This document shows, piece by piece, positions 10,874-21,776 of a DNA stretch of 47,414 nucleotides. The stretch comes from Zancudomyces culisetae (taxonomy: Eukaryota; Kickxellomycota; Harpellomycetes; Harpellales; Legeriomycetaceae). The notes beneath the pieces are model-generated. The model was not told where the DNA came from and made no database searches. It saw only the letters and a program-made list of their open reading frames with translations. How positions within the stretch are numbered: position 1 is the first letter of the stretch; each line of letters begins with the position of its first letter. A program made the position numbers and the translations under genes. The stretch lies in contig LSSK01000719.1 in NCBI GenBank assembly GCA_001969505.1, positions 1 to 47,414 on the forward strand, written 5' to 3'.

Positions 10874-11894
10874 ATGTCTTCATTTAAAAAGGGTCTGCCA
10901 CAGCGGGAACATCGCGAACGGTCCCAGCTAAAGTCACGCGAAAAATATGGATTGCTGGAAAAACACAAGGACTATGTTCTTAGAGCTAAAGACTATCATT
11001 TCAAGGAAACTCGATTAAAGGCTTTGCGCGAAAGAGCTCGAAACAAAAATGAAGACGAGTTTTACTTTGCAATGGAAAAGCAACGGACAAAGGAGGGGAT
11101 TCCAATTGCACAGCGAAATGTCAAATTTACCAAGGAATTTTTGTTACTGCTGAAAACACAAAATGCGAAATACATTCAAATGCAGATAAATATCAATAAC
11201 AATAGAATAGAAAAGTTACAAGAGATGACTGGGATATATGGTTTGGAGGATTTGGAGCGGAAGGAACAGGATGGTTCTGGAGAGGAAGACGATTCATTTG
11301 ACTTTCTGAACCAAGAAGAATCTACCAATGAGATTCAAGATCCCAAGGCAAAACATGTAATATTTGTAGATAACGATGAGCAAGGTAAGATACAACTATC
11401 TAGATGTATTATATATTATTTATAAAGTCCTTTAAATACAAAATTGTTAACGAGAAAAAAATTTTTTTTAGTTGGAAATTTCGAACCAAGTGAGTATTTT
11501 GACACGCCAAAGGAGCTTGTTGGGAGAGACAACAACAGGGTTAGAAGATCCCAAGTTTCCAAAAACGCCGAGAATTTCTACATCAGCAAAAAGGCTTTAA
11601 AGGTAGCGAATGCAGTTATATAACCATATCATAAAGCTATTGTGTTCATAGGCAATCGTATTTCGGAAATGGTTATTTAAAATCACTTTTTATACAAAAT
11701 AGAAAATCTCAGTAGAAAGAGGAAGGATGATTAGGGAATTGGCATTGAGGTTGGAGAGAAAAGACCAACTAGGCAAGGTGCTACGTGAATTGGAAATTCA
11801 AAAAGCACTTACAACAAAGGGGAGGAGGGTAAAAATTGGAGTCGATGATCTGGGCTGTAATGTTTACAAGTGGAAACCCGACAGAAAAAGATAA
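10874..11894 (+). CDS. UTP11: U3 snoRNP / SSU-processome protein Utp11
   Basis: Three exons (10874-11384, 11472-11602 and 11703-11894) give 277 aa, the usual Utp11 length (about 250-280). Utp11 is a nucleolar component of the small-subunit processome needed for 18S rRNA maturation. The start MSSFKKGLPQREHRERSQ is the family N terminus (normally KxxxQRxHRERxQ), followed by RxKYGLLEKHKDYVLRAKDYH. The central acidic stretch is common here. The last exon carries ELALRLERKDQLGKVLRELE and a KGRRVKI motif, and ends VYKWKPDRKR, the characteristic C terminus. Phases agree at both joins. It is convergent with DCTN5, whose stop codon lies only 4 bp downstream. Confidence 0.95.
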
Positions 11895-11898
11895 TCTT

Positions 11899-12839
11899 CT
11901 ACGCTTTTGGAACAAATTTGTCATAGAATTCTTTGAGCTTTTCCTCCATTGTTTCCTGCAATAGTTCTTTCTCGTTATAGCTTATCTCCAGTGATGTTGG
12001 CCCGCCTCTGACTTTTGAGCATGGTGGTATTACTGTGTTTGGTCCGATTACTGTGTTGTCTTCGATGTATACACAGTCCTTGATTATTGCAAACCGACCC
12101 TTTTGTTATTTATTATATTGTTGGTATTGGTTTTTTTCTAATAATCTTTTTTTATTCGATTATTCAGGTACCCTCACTTACTATAATACAGTTTTTGCCA
12201 ATGTACACACATGATCCAATCGATGCTGCTTCTACTACACTGCTTTCCCCGATGTAGGTATAGTCTCCTATTTTCATCGGGTAATATCCAAAGACCCTAT
12301 ATTGTTGTATATCAAATACTCTTGTTGAAACCCCCTATTACTTTGGAATGATAGAATATCGTCAAGGTAATGAAAAAAATAAAACAAAGTATTGTGATAA
12401 TTACCCATTTAATATCTTGTATGGTGGCCGCAACACTGAGTTATTAGAAATTACACAGTATCTCCCTATTAGAAACGGTGGTTGATGACTGGCACCTCTT
12501 CTCCGTAGATCGCCCCGAAGTATGCTTTTTCCTTGAATTATTGTCTATAATGCCGTTTACCACACCAATTAGGTTTTATTTTTTTACCACTTGCATGGGC
12601 CTTTCGATTTCTATGTAGATTTTCTCACCTTTCCAGAAAGGACAATGTTGTGGCTTCCCAAAATCGTTGCCTTTTTGCTTATTTTGTTACCCGTTTGCTA
12701 TTGTGTTTAAGTAATGCACATATATTGGCTATTCATTTATTTACTCAGTTGTTTGCAGAAATATGATATCAAAACTTGCTACAAAACTTACCGTCACAAT
12801 GTATTCTGATTGTTCGTATTCTATAAATGGTAACTCCAT
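11899..12839 (-). CDS. DCTN5: Dynactin subunit 5 (p25)
   Basis: Five exons in transcription order: 12839-12792, 12697-12629, 12544-12405, 12296-12182 and 12099-11899, giving 190 aa (human p25 is 182). Dynactin p25 is a left-handed beta-helix protein at the pointed end of the dynactin filament, where it helps recruit cargo such as endosomes to dynein. The N terminus [16 protein letters not shown] leads into [22 protein letters not shown], close to animal p25. Next come a LRGDL turn, [16 protein letters not shown], the [12 protein letters not shown] hexapeptide strand, [14 protein letters not shown] and [22 protein letters not shown]. All joins agree in phase. A p25 subunit argues against a Saccharomyces-type yeast, which lacks it. 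Confidence 0.93.
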
Positions 12840-13166
12840 TTCTTTATCGTATTTTCCTTTGGTATCGTTATGTCTAGCTTAGCCTATTCTCATCCCTTTG
12901 CTACTCTTTTATATTTAGAAATACTACAAATATTTGTACAAGTATGTTAAAGCAGCTCAAATGGATAAATAAAAAAGATTACGCAGTATTTTCGCTTTTC
13001 AGGTTTATTATAAATATTTATATTTGCCGATTTGTCAAGGGCTTGACATAAATTTTTTTAATTAGTATTTGGATGCGATATTCCGATATTATTTTCATAA
13101 TTTACTTTCTAACTCCTTCAAAACTTAAATCCAATTAGTGATCCATCTTTTAAATGAACATCAGCA
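12840..13166. promoter_or_regulatory. Divergent promoter region DCTN5 / CCDC124
   Basis: A 327-bp AT-rich gap between two divergent starts that must supply both promoters. T- and A-rich tracts are present. No other element is recognisable. Confidence 0.5.
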
Positions 13167-14245
13167 ATGCCAAAGAAATTTAAGGGTGAAAATTCTAAAG
13201 GTAAATTCAATTAATAAATATGCTTTTGTATAAGTTTTCGATCCACTCTTTACTACGAAAAGGCTAAGCTTGCATTTAACTCGAATTATTCGTTTTTACA
13301 CGCCATAGTTACTGCTGCAAAGGAAAAAAAGGCAGCTAATCAAAAAATCAAAGACGTCAAGAAAACAGAAGAGCTGGAACGATCAGAAGCAAGAAAATGG
13401 TCAACCGGTGCCAAAGACATTAGCAAGAAGGAGGTTGAACAAGCGAAAAAGGTATTACTTGACTGCCATGGCATCCTACTATCCGATAAAATTCCGTTTA
13501 TACTTTTCATTTTTTTGCTCATTTACTAACACTAAAACAATTTATTTTATTATTCAAGCTTGAGAGGCTTAACAAGAAAAAGGAAGCGGAAGATCTTTTA
13601 CGGAAAGAAGAAAGCGAGCTGGCTAAGTCTACTGTAAAAAGGCCACCTCCAAAACTAACGCCAAAAACTGCGAGTGCCATCAGCCGCGGAGATAATGTAA
13701 CTCAAAATTTCTTTTCAGTGAATAATTTATTTGTATCTATTTTTGATTTGTACTAACACCACCAGATCATATTGGGTTTATTGCATTTATTTAACATTAT
13801 AAGCAACATTTGATACGTATAGAAGAAAGCACTCAAAAAAGAACAGGAAATTCATACAGCAGCTTTGGATCACAAACCAGTTGAATCTTTTGCTGCTTCT
13901 GGTATTGATGATGCCTTGGATTTGCTTGATGTAGTAAATGTCTCGGCAAGTTCTACTAGTACGAAGGGACCTTCCTCGTCCAATACTCTTATTGATCGAC
14001 ATCCGGAACGCCGCCATAAGGCTGCATTAAAGATGTTTGAAGAGCGAGAGTTGCCACGGATCCGTGAAGAGTATAAAGGCCTCAAGCTTCAGCAACACAA
14101 ACAGATATTATGGAAAGAGTGGCAAAAATCACCCGAAAATCCTTTTAACCAGTCCAACCTCAACTACAACGCTACACAGGAAGAGATTGGTAAGCTTTTG
14201 GAGGAGCACACAGACAGCATTAAAGATAGGCTAAGAATAGAATAA
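13167..14245 (+). CDS. CCDC124: CCDC124/Oxs1 family ribosome-associated protein (Lso2-like)
   Basis: Four exons (13167-13200, 13309-13451, 13559-13696 and 13823-14245) give 245 aa. CCDC124 and yeast Lso2 bind idle 80S ribosomes during stress and help translation restart. S. pombe Oxs1 belongs to the same family. The N terminus MPKKFKGENSK is the family signature. A Lys/Glu-rich coiled coil follows (AKEKKAANQKIKDVKK through RLNKKKEAEDLL). The conserved C-terminal domain has IDRHPERRHKAALKMFEERELPRI and ILWKEWQKSPENPFNQ, matching DRHPERR and KEWxxSPxNPxNQ of animal CCDC124. All phases agree. A Ser/Thr-rich linker precedes the C-terminal domain. Confidence 0.94.
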
Positions 14246-14721
14246 CATATCTCCTATGTGGTCACCATACTATTATTTTTGTATGGTTTTTTTTTTGTTC
14301 GGTTGTGAATACCATTGCAGGTATCTATATCTTTGCTTTTATGGGTTCGATAGAATATATAAAATGTGCAGAGCTTTTAGTTGTAAATTTAGTAATAAAA
14401 CTTTGTCATTTTATGCCTGAGTCAGTCTCCTGTAGTATTTTCCCCATCAACTCCCCAATTGGGAAACTGTTTTAAACGCAACCTATTCCGCACGACATTC
14501 TTTAGAAATAAAATAAAAGGAGAATGACTATAAGACCACACCTTTCCATCCGACCCGTGAAGTTGAGCCATATTTGTTCAGTATTAGAATCCCGCTGAGC
14601 ATGTTTAGCTCCTTATATATATATATATAGTTGATAACCCTCAGGCATCTTTGTAACATGGCAAAGGATGTACACAAAAACGGGTTTTTATCCAATCATA
14701 AATTAAAAGAATTTGTTTTTT

Positions 14722-14737
14722 GGGAGGGAGGGAGGGA
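14722..14737 (+). repeat. (GGGA)4 microsatellite
   Basis: Four tandem GGGA units in intergenic DNA. Four G3 tracts with single-base loops form a textbook G-quadruplex pattern on the plus strand. Confidence 0.7.
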
Positions 14738-14920
14738 CCAGAACAATAACTTAAGATGTTAATACGCCCCACACTAATTGAAATTCAGAAAATAAGCCCA
14801 TTTGGTTATCAAAGAATAATATAAGCATCTAAATATATCAAAAAACTACGTTTTGTTTAGTTCCTGGTGCAGAGATATAAGTGTATACTTTGGTAAATGT
14901 ATATGTCTGTACTACAATTA

Positions 14921-14950
14921 CCTTACCCCAACCCCAACTCCAACCCTAAC
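14921..14950 (-). repeat. Telomere-like degenerate C-rich tract
   Basis: The plus strand reads CCTTACCCCAACCCCAACTC then CAACCCTAAC. The minus strand is therefore a degenerate TTAGGG/GGTTGGGG-like array. Its last unit (CCCTAA) equals the standard telomere repeat. It could be an interstitial telomeric relic or a binding site for a Myb-type telomere-repeat factor. Confidence 0.5.
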
Positions 14951-15811
14951 TTATCAAACATAAACTATAAATGCTGGTATGTGATACTGCGTCTATAGTT
15001 GCACTTTTCAGACGCTTGTTTCAGTAAATTCTGGTTTCTAGGCTGGTAGGTGAGAGGATTTTAGTCTGACAGGTGTTAATAGCTGAAGTACCAAACAGTT
15101 TGCGCAAAACAGGTAACTATTCGTGCCCAGAATTTTTTATTTGCTTATTCCGTTTGCCCAGAACCGATAGTTTAATTAGTCTTCTTGGGTTGCTGACCCA
15201 TCAATTTCACATTAAAAAGGAATTTTTTTTCATGGACTGATCCAGCCCGCTTCTAATTGTATCAGCATTGGTTAAAAGGTTGTAAATCGAGAACATGTTT
15301 AATGTACATCTGGAAGCTGTTTTGGAACCCTGGTAATACGATGCTCGTTTAATAGAACGCTCAGGTTTTCGATGTTCATTCATGTGCGTGCACTTTAGTC
15401 ACATAAATACTGTTTACAGCTACTCTCGGGTATTGACATTTTCATCATAATTCAAATGTAGTTAACGCATTAAACGTTGTAAATAGCCTTTTCTTTTGAC
15501 GAATTTACACCATTTTTTTAAAGAAAATACTATATAGTGCATTATTTTAAGTACTCTCCATAATATTTTGAACATCCGAACAGTGTTGTGATAATTTTAA
15601 TTGATTAGCTTTGAGGCTAGAGTATACTGAGAAATCCTGATAAGAAAGCTACAATAAGAAGAAAAGCAGTTCTAAACTCGACAACGTGAACTCAATGAGC
15701 AATTCAAGTAATTCATCTTTATGTTACAGATTTTTATATAATACTTAATAATTCTTTGTTGTATTCCACTCTTTATACCCATAAGGGATCATATTCACCT
15801 TGATAATCTAC

Positions 15812-18248
15812 ATGAAAAATATAGCTGAAAAATACAAAACCTTTGGAGGGTATACACCCGACATCGATGAGAGTAGAGAAAACATCGATAAAGGCGCTGA
15901 GAATGAATCTGTATTTATTGATGACCTTACAAATACAACCGTCGAAGAAAAAGATTCTACCACCACACCATGTTATCGAGAAATGACTCCTTTAATTTTA
16001 AAACTCGTTACAGGTTCAATTATTCTAGCGACTCCTTGGTTGATTATTTTTTTGTTAAACCCGAACGTGAGAATATTGAAAAAAATGAGCATTTACGATC
16101 CCAACTATAACAAAAAGGCACTCTTACAATCAATAATGGCATTTTCCCTGGTATCCTCTATGTGTTGGGCATTATGGATCATTAGTAAACCGGTATTTTG
16201 CGTCTTACCGGATATGACCTACTATGCTTTAAAAAGGTTAAAAATTATAGACACTGTGGAGCTGATACGGTTCATTGAAGTAAGTCTTTTCATGTACGAT
16301 TATCATTAAAAGTTATGAAGAAAAAAAGTCATTTGCCTCATCAACAAGTTTTTTTAAAACCCAGTATTATAGAATTGTGGAAAACCATTTGAGACTGGTA
16401 TTTGTAAGCGCTATTGCAGTATTAACCTGGGCATCCATTTTTTTTGACAGCGAGATGGCTTTATACAAAAGAAATGTAAATAAAGTCCTTTGGTGCAATT
16501 ATTTCTACGACGCGTTGTTGGTAGTATTGTTTTCCACAGTACTTTTCTTACTTGGTAAGTTTTTCTTAATTTTTATAGGTATGTTATATAAAAATATATT
16601 TGTTTATATATAATACAACACTAACACTACATTCGTCCGGGCATGTTCCGCGATCATATGCAAATATATACTTTTACAGAAAAAGTGATTATCAAAAATT
16701 TATGTAAGTTGCTAAGAATTAAGCTAATCATAGCAAAACAGCACATAACTTAATATGTGAATGAATTTTTACATTAATAGCTGAAGTATACGATAGCGTT
16801 AACTATAACGACAGAAGTGAGAAACAGACCAAAATCCAAGAAGCAATAGTAACATTAGAAACTTCCGATTATAAGGCCCCGGTTGTTCATGTCCTTAAAC
16901 CAGAGGACCAAAAGCTAAGAGTGTCTACTATTTCTAAGCGACGCTCTAGCATTTTAGATTTACAAATATTAAACAAGATTAGACGAGAAGACGTTTACAA
17001 GAGTGGTGAAGAGCTCTTCAAGAAGATACTTGGTTCTGATAAAAGAAATTACTTGACATATGAAGACTTTATTCCATTTTTTGATGACAGTGAAAAGGCT
17101 GCAGAAGCATACGAGCTATTTGATCCAAACAAAAACGGAAATGTATCTCTAGACGAGTTCCTTGATGTTTTCTTTTTTTGTTATTCCGAAAACAAGCTGC
17201 TAGTCAAAGTCAAGCTGGATATGTCTGAAGTATTGGAAAAATTACATACATTTATGCTTGCCATCTGTCTGATGATCATAGTTGTTGTTGTTTTGATGTT
17301 ATTCTCACTTGAACCTCTGAAAAATCTTTCTGGACTTGCCACTTTGGTCATCGGTAAAATTTCTCAATATCTATTAACGTATTTTTGTTGTAAGCATGGC
17401 TAGATTCAAGCATGAGCATAAAAACTAATGGTTATCGCTTTTCTATAGCATGGAGTTTTATGTTTGGAAATTCATGCAAAAGGGCCTTTGACTGTTTCGT
17501 ATTTTTGTTTGTCAATCATCCATATGATGTTGGTAAGTCTTTATTGCATTTACTGGATATATTCAAATTGTACCCATTTTTTGCCCGGAAATACAACGCT
17601 TGAGCAATGCTAATACCTGAGTATCAAACAAAATAGGAGACCGCGTTTATTTTGATGGAGAAACTTATATGGTTCTGAAAATACGATTACTATCCACCGT
17701 ATTTAGGGACAGATTAAACCAAGTAGTTAACATTCCTAATAGCTTGCTAATGGAGAAAAAAATAGCGAATTTCCGACTCACTCAAAACCAGAAAAAGAGC
17801 ATAAGTAAGTTTTAGTCAAACCTAAGAAATAGATCACTACCATTTCTTTTATATCCTGAAAGAAAAAAAATGCTAAAACACCCGACCCTGGTATGCTATT
17901 ATAATAGTTTTGGATGTAAGCTTCAATACGCCCACCGAAAAGCTACTGGAGCTCACTAAGAGGGTTCAAAACTTTGTTGACAGCAATAAATTGGATTTCA
18001 AAAGCCCTATGCAGGTCAAGTACCGAGCAGTTGAAAAGTCAGCACTTATGAAGATTGAGTATCTCTTTACGAACAGATCCACTTGGCAAAACAATGCTAA
18101 CAAATGGAAAGTTAGTAATAAATTCTTTCTTTTTGTTAAAGAACAAATGGCAGACTTGGGAATTACATACTCTACTGAAATGCAGAATATCAGGATCCAC
18201 AACGCGCACCAGGCCGATATAGATTTTTCTGGAGAAACCTCTGCCTAA
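15812..18248 (+). CDS. EF-hand MscS-family mechanosensitive channel (Msy1/Msy2-like)
   Basis: Seven exons (15812-16279, 16365-16554, 16680-16703, 16781-17353, 17449-17532, 17637-17804 and 17908-18248) give 615 aa. Fungal Msy proteins are MscS-type channels of the ER or plasma membrane that respond to hypo-osmotic stress and shape calcium signals. Hydrophobic segments lie near residues 64-85, 105-130, 165-185 and 200-220. An EF-hand loop at 342-353 (DPNKNGNVSLDE) sits before a strongly hydrophobic pair of helices. The pore-helix and beta-domain signature is spread over exons 5 and 6: FMFGNSCKRAFDCFVFLFVNHPYDVG then GDRVYF, with VNIPNSLL after it. This is the family pattern (FxFGNT...HPFDVGDRV, xAPNSxL). 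The 24-nt third exon and all joins keep phase. The C-terminal cytosolic domain is about 115 residues. Confidence 0.9.
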
Positions 18249-18623
18249 CTTTATCTGTTTTAATTAACGTATCTCGCTTGAATAGGTATGATACTCACAG
18301 CACAACGTACAAACCGTCCCCATTCCTAGAGTTACCAAACTAGGATTTTACCTTTTGGTGGCTGTATCCTATACTTTTTAGAACACCAATTCATTGAATT
18401 GAATTGCTCACACTTTTTACTTACCCCTACCCCTATCCTTACCTTTACCCTTGCTCTTTCTTCATACTACTGTCCATTAATTGTGATTAAAATACAATGT
18501 CTAGCCTGAAGTACATAGTCTTTGTTTTATTTGTAACTTTTATTTATAGATTCAACCACTGCAATAAAAAAAAGTTCAGTAAAAGCGAAAAACTAGAAGA
18601 GTTGTTTAATATTGGCCCCCGCC
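18249..18623. other. Convergent intergenic region with C-rich tract
   Basis: Lies between the stops of the MscS channel (+) and the cyclophilin (-). It holds a CCCCTA/CCTTTA-type tract (18421-18452) and a 3' open frame from 18497 that runs over the cyclophilin 3' end and is not supported as a gene. Confidence 0.6.
18421..18452 (-). repeat. Telomere-like degenerate TTACCC tract
   Basis: The plus strand reads TTACCCCTACCCCTATCCTT then ACCTTTACCC: five tandem C-rich units of six to seven bases. The minus strand is a GGGTAA/GGGGTA-like array. It resembles irregular telomere repeats and the other tracts at 14921 and 19742. Confidence 0.5.
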
Positions 18624-19223
18624 TTAAAGCTCTGCGTGAATTTTTTCGCTTGGCAATGGCAGCTCACCGGAATCGGCTATTACAACATCCTCTACGGGTG
18701 TACTTCCCCGGACACTTGTGTTTTCAATTGTGGTGACAACATCCATTCCCTTCATCACCTGTCCAAAGACGACATGTTTGCCATCCAACCAGGGTGTAGG
18801 CACTGTGGTGATGAAGAACTGCGATCCATTTGTATTCTTTCCTGCATTGGCCATCGAAAGGAGTCCCTTTGTGGTATGCTTGATTTTGAAGTTTTCATCA
18901 TCGAAGCGCTTTCCGTAGATAGATTTTCCACCAGTACCATCGTGGTTAGTGAAATCGCCTCCTTGGATCATAAATTGCTTGATTACGCGGTGAAACTTGG
19001 AGTCCTTGTATCCAAAACCACGCTCATTTGTTGCAAGAGCACGGAAGTTCTCGACAGTCTTTGGGACAGTACCCCCGAACAATCCGATTTCAATTCGGCC
19101 CAACTCCTTGTCGCCTTGTTTTATGTCGAAATACACAATGTTTGTGATGGCAGGTCCCCGCTTCGCAAGTACAAGGGTGAGATAAAGCGTAAGCCCAAGC
19201 AGATAGAGTATTTTCTTGATCAT
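18624..19223 (-). CDS. ER-lumen cyclophilin (peptidyl-prolyl isomerase, cyclophilin B type)
   Basis: Intronless, 199 aa. It catalyses cis-trans isomerisation of prolyl peptide bonds during folding in the secretory pathway. Residues 1-20 are a hydrophobic signal peptide. The cyclophilin domain has [16 protein letters not shown] with catalytic Arg79, the NGSQFFITT strand, and [13 protein letters not shown] with the Trp that governs cyclosporin binding. The protein ends IHAEL, close to the HDEL retrieval signal. This suggests ER retention like yeast Cpr5/Cpr2 or human cyclophilin B, although His-Ala-Glu-Leu is an uncommon variant. Divergent from PRO2. I leave the symbol empty because several secretory paralogues exist in fungi. 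Confidence 0.93.
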   Translation of the reverse strand: MIKKILYLLGLTLYLTLVLAKRGPAITNIVYFDIKQGDKELGRIEIGLFGGTVPKTVENFRALATNERGFGYKDSKFHRVIKQFMIQGGDFTNHDGTGGKSIYGKRFDDENFKIKHTTKGLLSMANAGKNTNGSQFFITTVPTPWLDGKHVVFGQVMKGMDVVTTIENTSVRGSTPVEDVVIADSGELPLPSEKIHAEL

Positions 19224-19741
19224 CTTTTTTCTTTTTTGAGATTATACAGATTAATAAAGTTGTATAATAGATTATAACGCTTTTCCTGACTTTAAATATG
19301 TAAAAGTGAAATCTAAAACTGTTAAAGTAAATTATAAAAAGTGCTAATGTTCCAGATGCTGAAAATCCATTTGTGCAAAAGCATTGTTTATTTGTTTACT
19401 TGTTTGTGATTGTTTAGAATTCCAGAGTGTGCAAAATAGTTGTTGGAAATCAATTGGCCATGCAAGTTTAGTCGACTCTTTTCAGCTCTGATCTTTAATT
19501 TTCTTTTATTCCCCCTCTTTTTGTGTAACCAAATTTGCACCAATATATTTCAGCGTATTTAGTGGTGGTGGATTCTAGCCAGATGAAATATTTAAAACGA
19601 AGGTAAAAGAGGAATACAAAAAGCAAAAAGCGAATTTTGGTTAAGCTTTTGGGTTATTTGTAGGTGGGTTGTAACTGTGTAGGTTCATGAATACTGCCTG
19701 CTCTAAATGGTGTACATATTCTTGTATTTGATATATATAGT

Positions 19742-19782
19742 TGTAGGTGTAGATTTAGGTGTAGGTGTAGGTTTAGGCGTAT
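19742..19782 (+). repeat. TGTAGG/TTTAGG-type tandem array
   Basis: Seven tandem units of about six bases (TGTAGG, TGTAGA, TTTAGG, TGTAGG, TGTAGG, TTTAGG, CGTATG) on the plus strand. This is close to a degenerate TTTAGG/TGTAGG telomere-like array. It lies in the divergent promoter of the cyclophilin and PRO2 genes. Confidence 0.6.
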
Positions 19783-20004
19783 GAGGCTGGATAAAGAAGA
19801 TTCTAACAAGCTAAATATCGCAAAAACATGAAAGAGGTGTTATCATTCAGCTGTTGCTAATTATTCACTAGTTATACATTACTCATCATTTGCAAAATAA
19901 TTTTTGCTAAAATCTGAAAAGGGCCAATTAAAGGACATGAGTCGACATTTCAGGGATATTGGTGATGAGATTGAGTGTCATTTTAGTTCTATCAACTGAA
20001 AACC

Positions 20005-20012
20005 TATAAAAG
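20005..20012 (+). promoter_or_regulatory. TATA box of PRO2
   Basis: TATAAAAG 134 bp upstream of the PRO2 ATG, with an AC-rich stretch between them. It is a reasonable core-promoter position for a fungal gene. Inference from motif and position only. Confidence 0.45.
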
Positions 20013-20138
20013 CAAAGTGTGATTAACAGAAGAAAATCATAACCATAAAACTAAAAAATAAAAATCTCTGGATAAGAACCCAGGAATATAATAGTAAATC
20101 ACCTCCAAAGCGAATTTTGCAGTGAGAAAATAGCCAGA

Positions 20139-21596
20139 ATGGAAGAAATCGCAAGAAGAGCCAGAGATGCGGCCAACGTGCTACAATGTACAACTTCAGA
20201 GCACAAGACCGCCACATTAAAAAATATATACAAAATCCTAAAAGACAACAAGAATAAGATATTTGAAGAAAATGAAAAGGATTTGGCGGTAAGTTAAATT
20301 TAGTTTATTTTATGGAGAGTGGTGGTTGTATTTAATTGTAAAACGAATGACACGCTAACTATACTAAGGATGTACTATGCACTACAGGAAGCACAAAGAC
20401 GGGTTGACCAGGGAGAACTCAGCGCTAGTTTGTTTAAAAGACTAGATATAAAGGGAAAAGATGGAGGAAAGTTTGAGGAAATGCTCAGCGGGATTAAAGA
20501 AGTGGAAAATTTGGAAGATCCAATAGGAAAAACAACGCTAGCAAAAGAGCTAGACGCAGGACTCGAGCTGTATAGAGTTACATGTGCCGTGGGTGTGATA
20601 CTAGTCATATTTGAAGCTCGCCCAGAGGTGGTAGTGAACATAGCTTGTCTTGCTATAAAGACTGGTAATGCAGCAATTCTGAAAGGAGGTAAAGAGGCGC
20701 AATACACCAACAGATTGTTGGCGAAATTGATTGGTGAAGCCGTGCAAGCGGCCAAAAAGGAATGCGGGGGATGGATTCCAGAAGATGCGGTGCAATTAGT
20801 AGAAACAAGGGAGCAAATAAGCGAGTTGTTGGAGCAAGATGAATATATAGATCTAGTGATCCCAAGAGGGTCAAATTCACTTGTCAAGTACATAAAAAAT
20901 TCGACTCGGATACCTGTTTTAGGGCATGCAGATGGAATATGCTCGATATATTTAGACGAGTCTGCAGACGTTGAAAAGGCAAAGCGCATTGTGGTTGATG
21001 CAAAGACAAGTTATACAGCAGCCTGTAATGCAGCGGAAACACTATTGGTCAATGAAAACTTACTTAAAAATGAATTTCTACAAGTGGCCAAGGAGTTAAT
21101 TGATAACAATGTTCTTCTTAGACTGGATGCTCGCACGTATGAGGCTGTAGACGCCGCTCGCAGTGAACTCGGGATCAACTCGTCCAGCTACGTGCAGGCT
21201 CATGAAAACGATTTCCACACCGAGTTTTTGAGCCTTGAGATTGCCGTAAAGTCGGTTAGCTCAGTACAAGAGGCAATCAGACATATCAACACCCATGGAT
21301 CCAAACACACTGATGCCATCGTTACTGAAAACAAAGAAAATGCAGACTTGTTCATGAAAATGGTTGACGCAGCCGGTGTATACTGGAATGCGTCTACTCG
21401 CTTTGCTGATGGATTTAGATACAGCTTCGGAACCGAGGTTGGTGTCTCTACTAACAAAACACATGCACGAGGACCTGTTGGATTGGAAGGCTTAACTATC
21501 TATAAGTACAAGCTGTATGGAAATGGTCACATTGTTGGAAACTACGGTACTGGTCCTGGAAAGCGCTCCTACACTCATAAAAACATTCCCTTTTGA
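20139..21596 (+). CDS. PRO2: Gamma-glutamyl phosphate reductase (proline biosynthesis)
   Basis: Two exons (20139-20288 and 20388-21596) give 452 aa, the normal length. It reduces gamma-glutamyl phosphate to glutamate-5-semialdehyde with NADPH, the second step of proline synthesis, in the cytosol. The aldehyde-dehydrogenase fold shows in order: GVILVIFEARPEV, KTGNAAILKGGKEA, VIPRGSNSLV, VLGHADGICSIYLD, the catalytic Cys263 in SYTAACNAAETLLV, THGSKHTDAIVT and VYWNASTRFADGFRYSFGTEVG, ending in a GPVGLEGLTIYKYKL motif. Exon 1 encodes the expected N-terminal helix ending NEKDLA and joins EAQRRVDQ in phase. A small reading frame through the intron is open but adds no conserved residues. Confidence 0.96.
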
Positions 21597-21776
21597 TTCC
21601 TTTCTTTTTTGCGTTTCTCGTTGCCTTATTTGTATTTAGCGCATTTTACCTTTTCCCATTTTTTCACAAATTAAACCATCATTCTCGTTTTTATTTTTTT
21701 TAGATAACTTGGAAGCGTTTACAGGCTTCCAAACAAACGAGTTTGTATATAAAAAATCATACAAAACAGTAAAGTA

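Larger units (their letters stand above)
14246..15811. other. Intergenic region with simple-sequence tracts
   Basis: About 1.6 kb with no supportable gene. It contains a (TA)n run at 14614-14629, a (GGGA)4 run at 14722-14737 and a C-rich telomere-like tract at 14921-14950. The last part is the presumed promoter of the MscS channel gene. Confidence 0.6.
19224..20138. promoter_or_regulatory. Divergent promoter region cyclophilin / PRO2
   Basis: About 900 bp between two divergent starts. It contains a TTAGGTGTAGG-like array (19742-19782) and a TATAAAAG box at 20005-20012 upstream of PRO2. No gene is seen. Confidence 0.6.

Noticed and set aside
14343..14352. GGTTCGAT-like box, possible tRNA B-box
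   Set aside because: The flanks do not form a T-stem, and no A-box or acceptor stem lies at the right distance.
18497..19277. Plus-strand open frames over and beside the cyclophilin gene
   Set aside because: They are antisense to a clear cyclophilin; the protein has no family signature.
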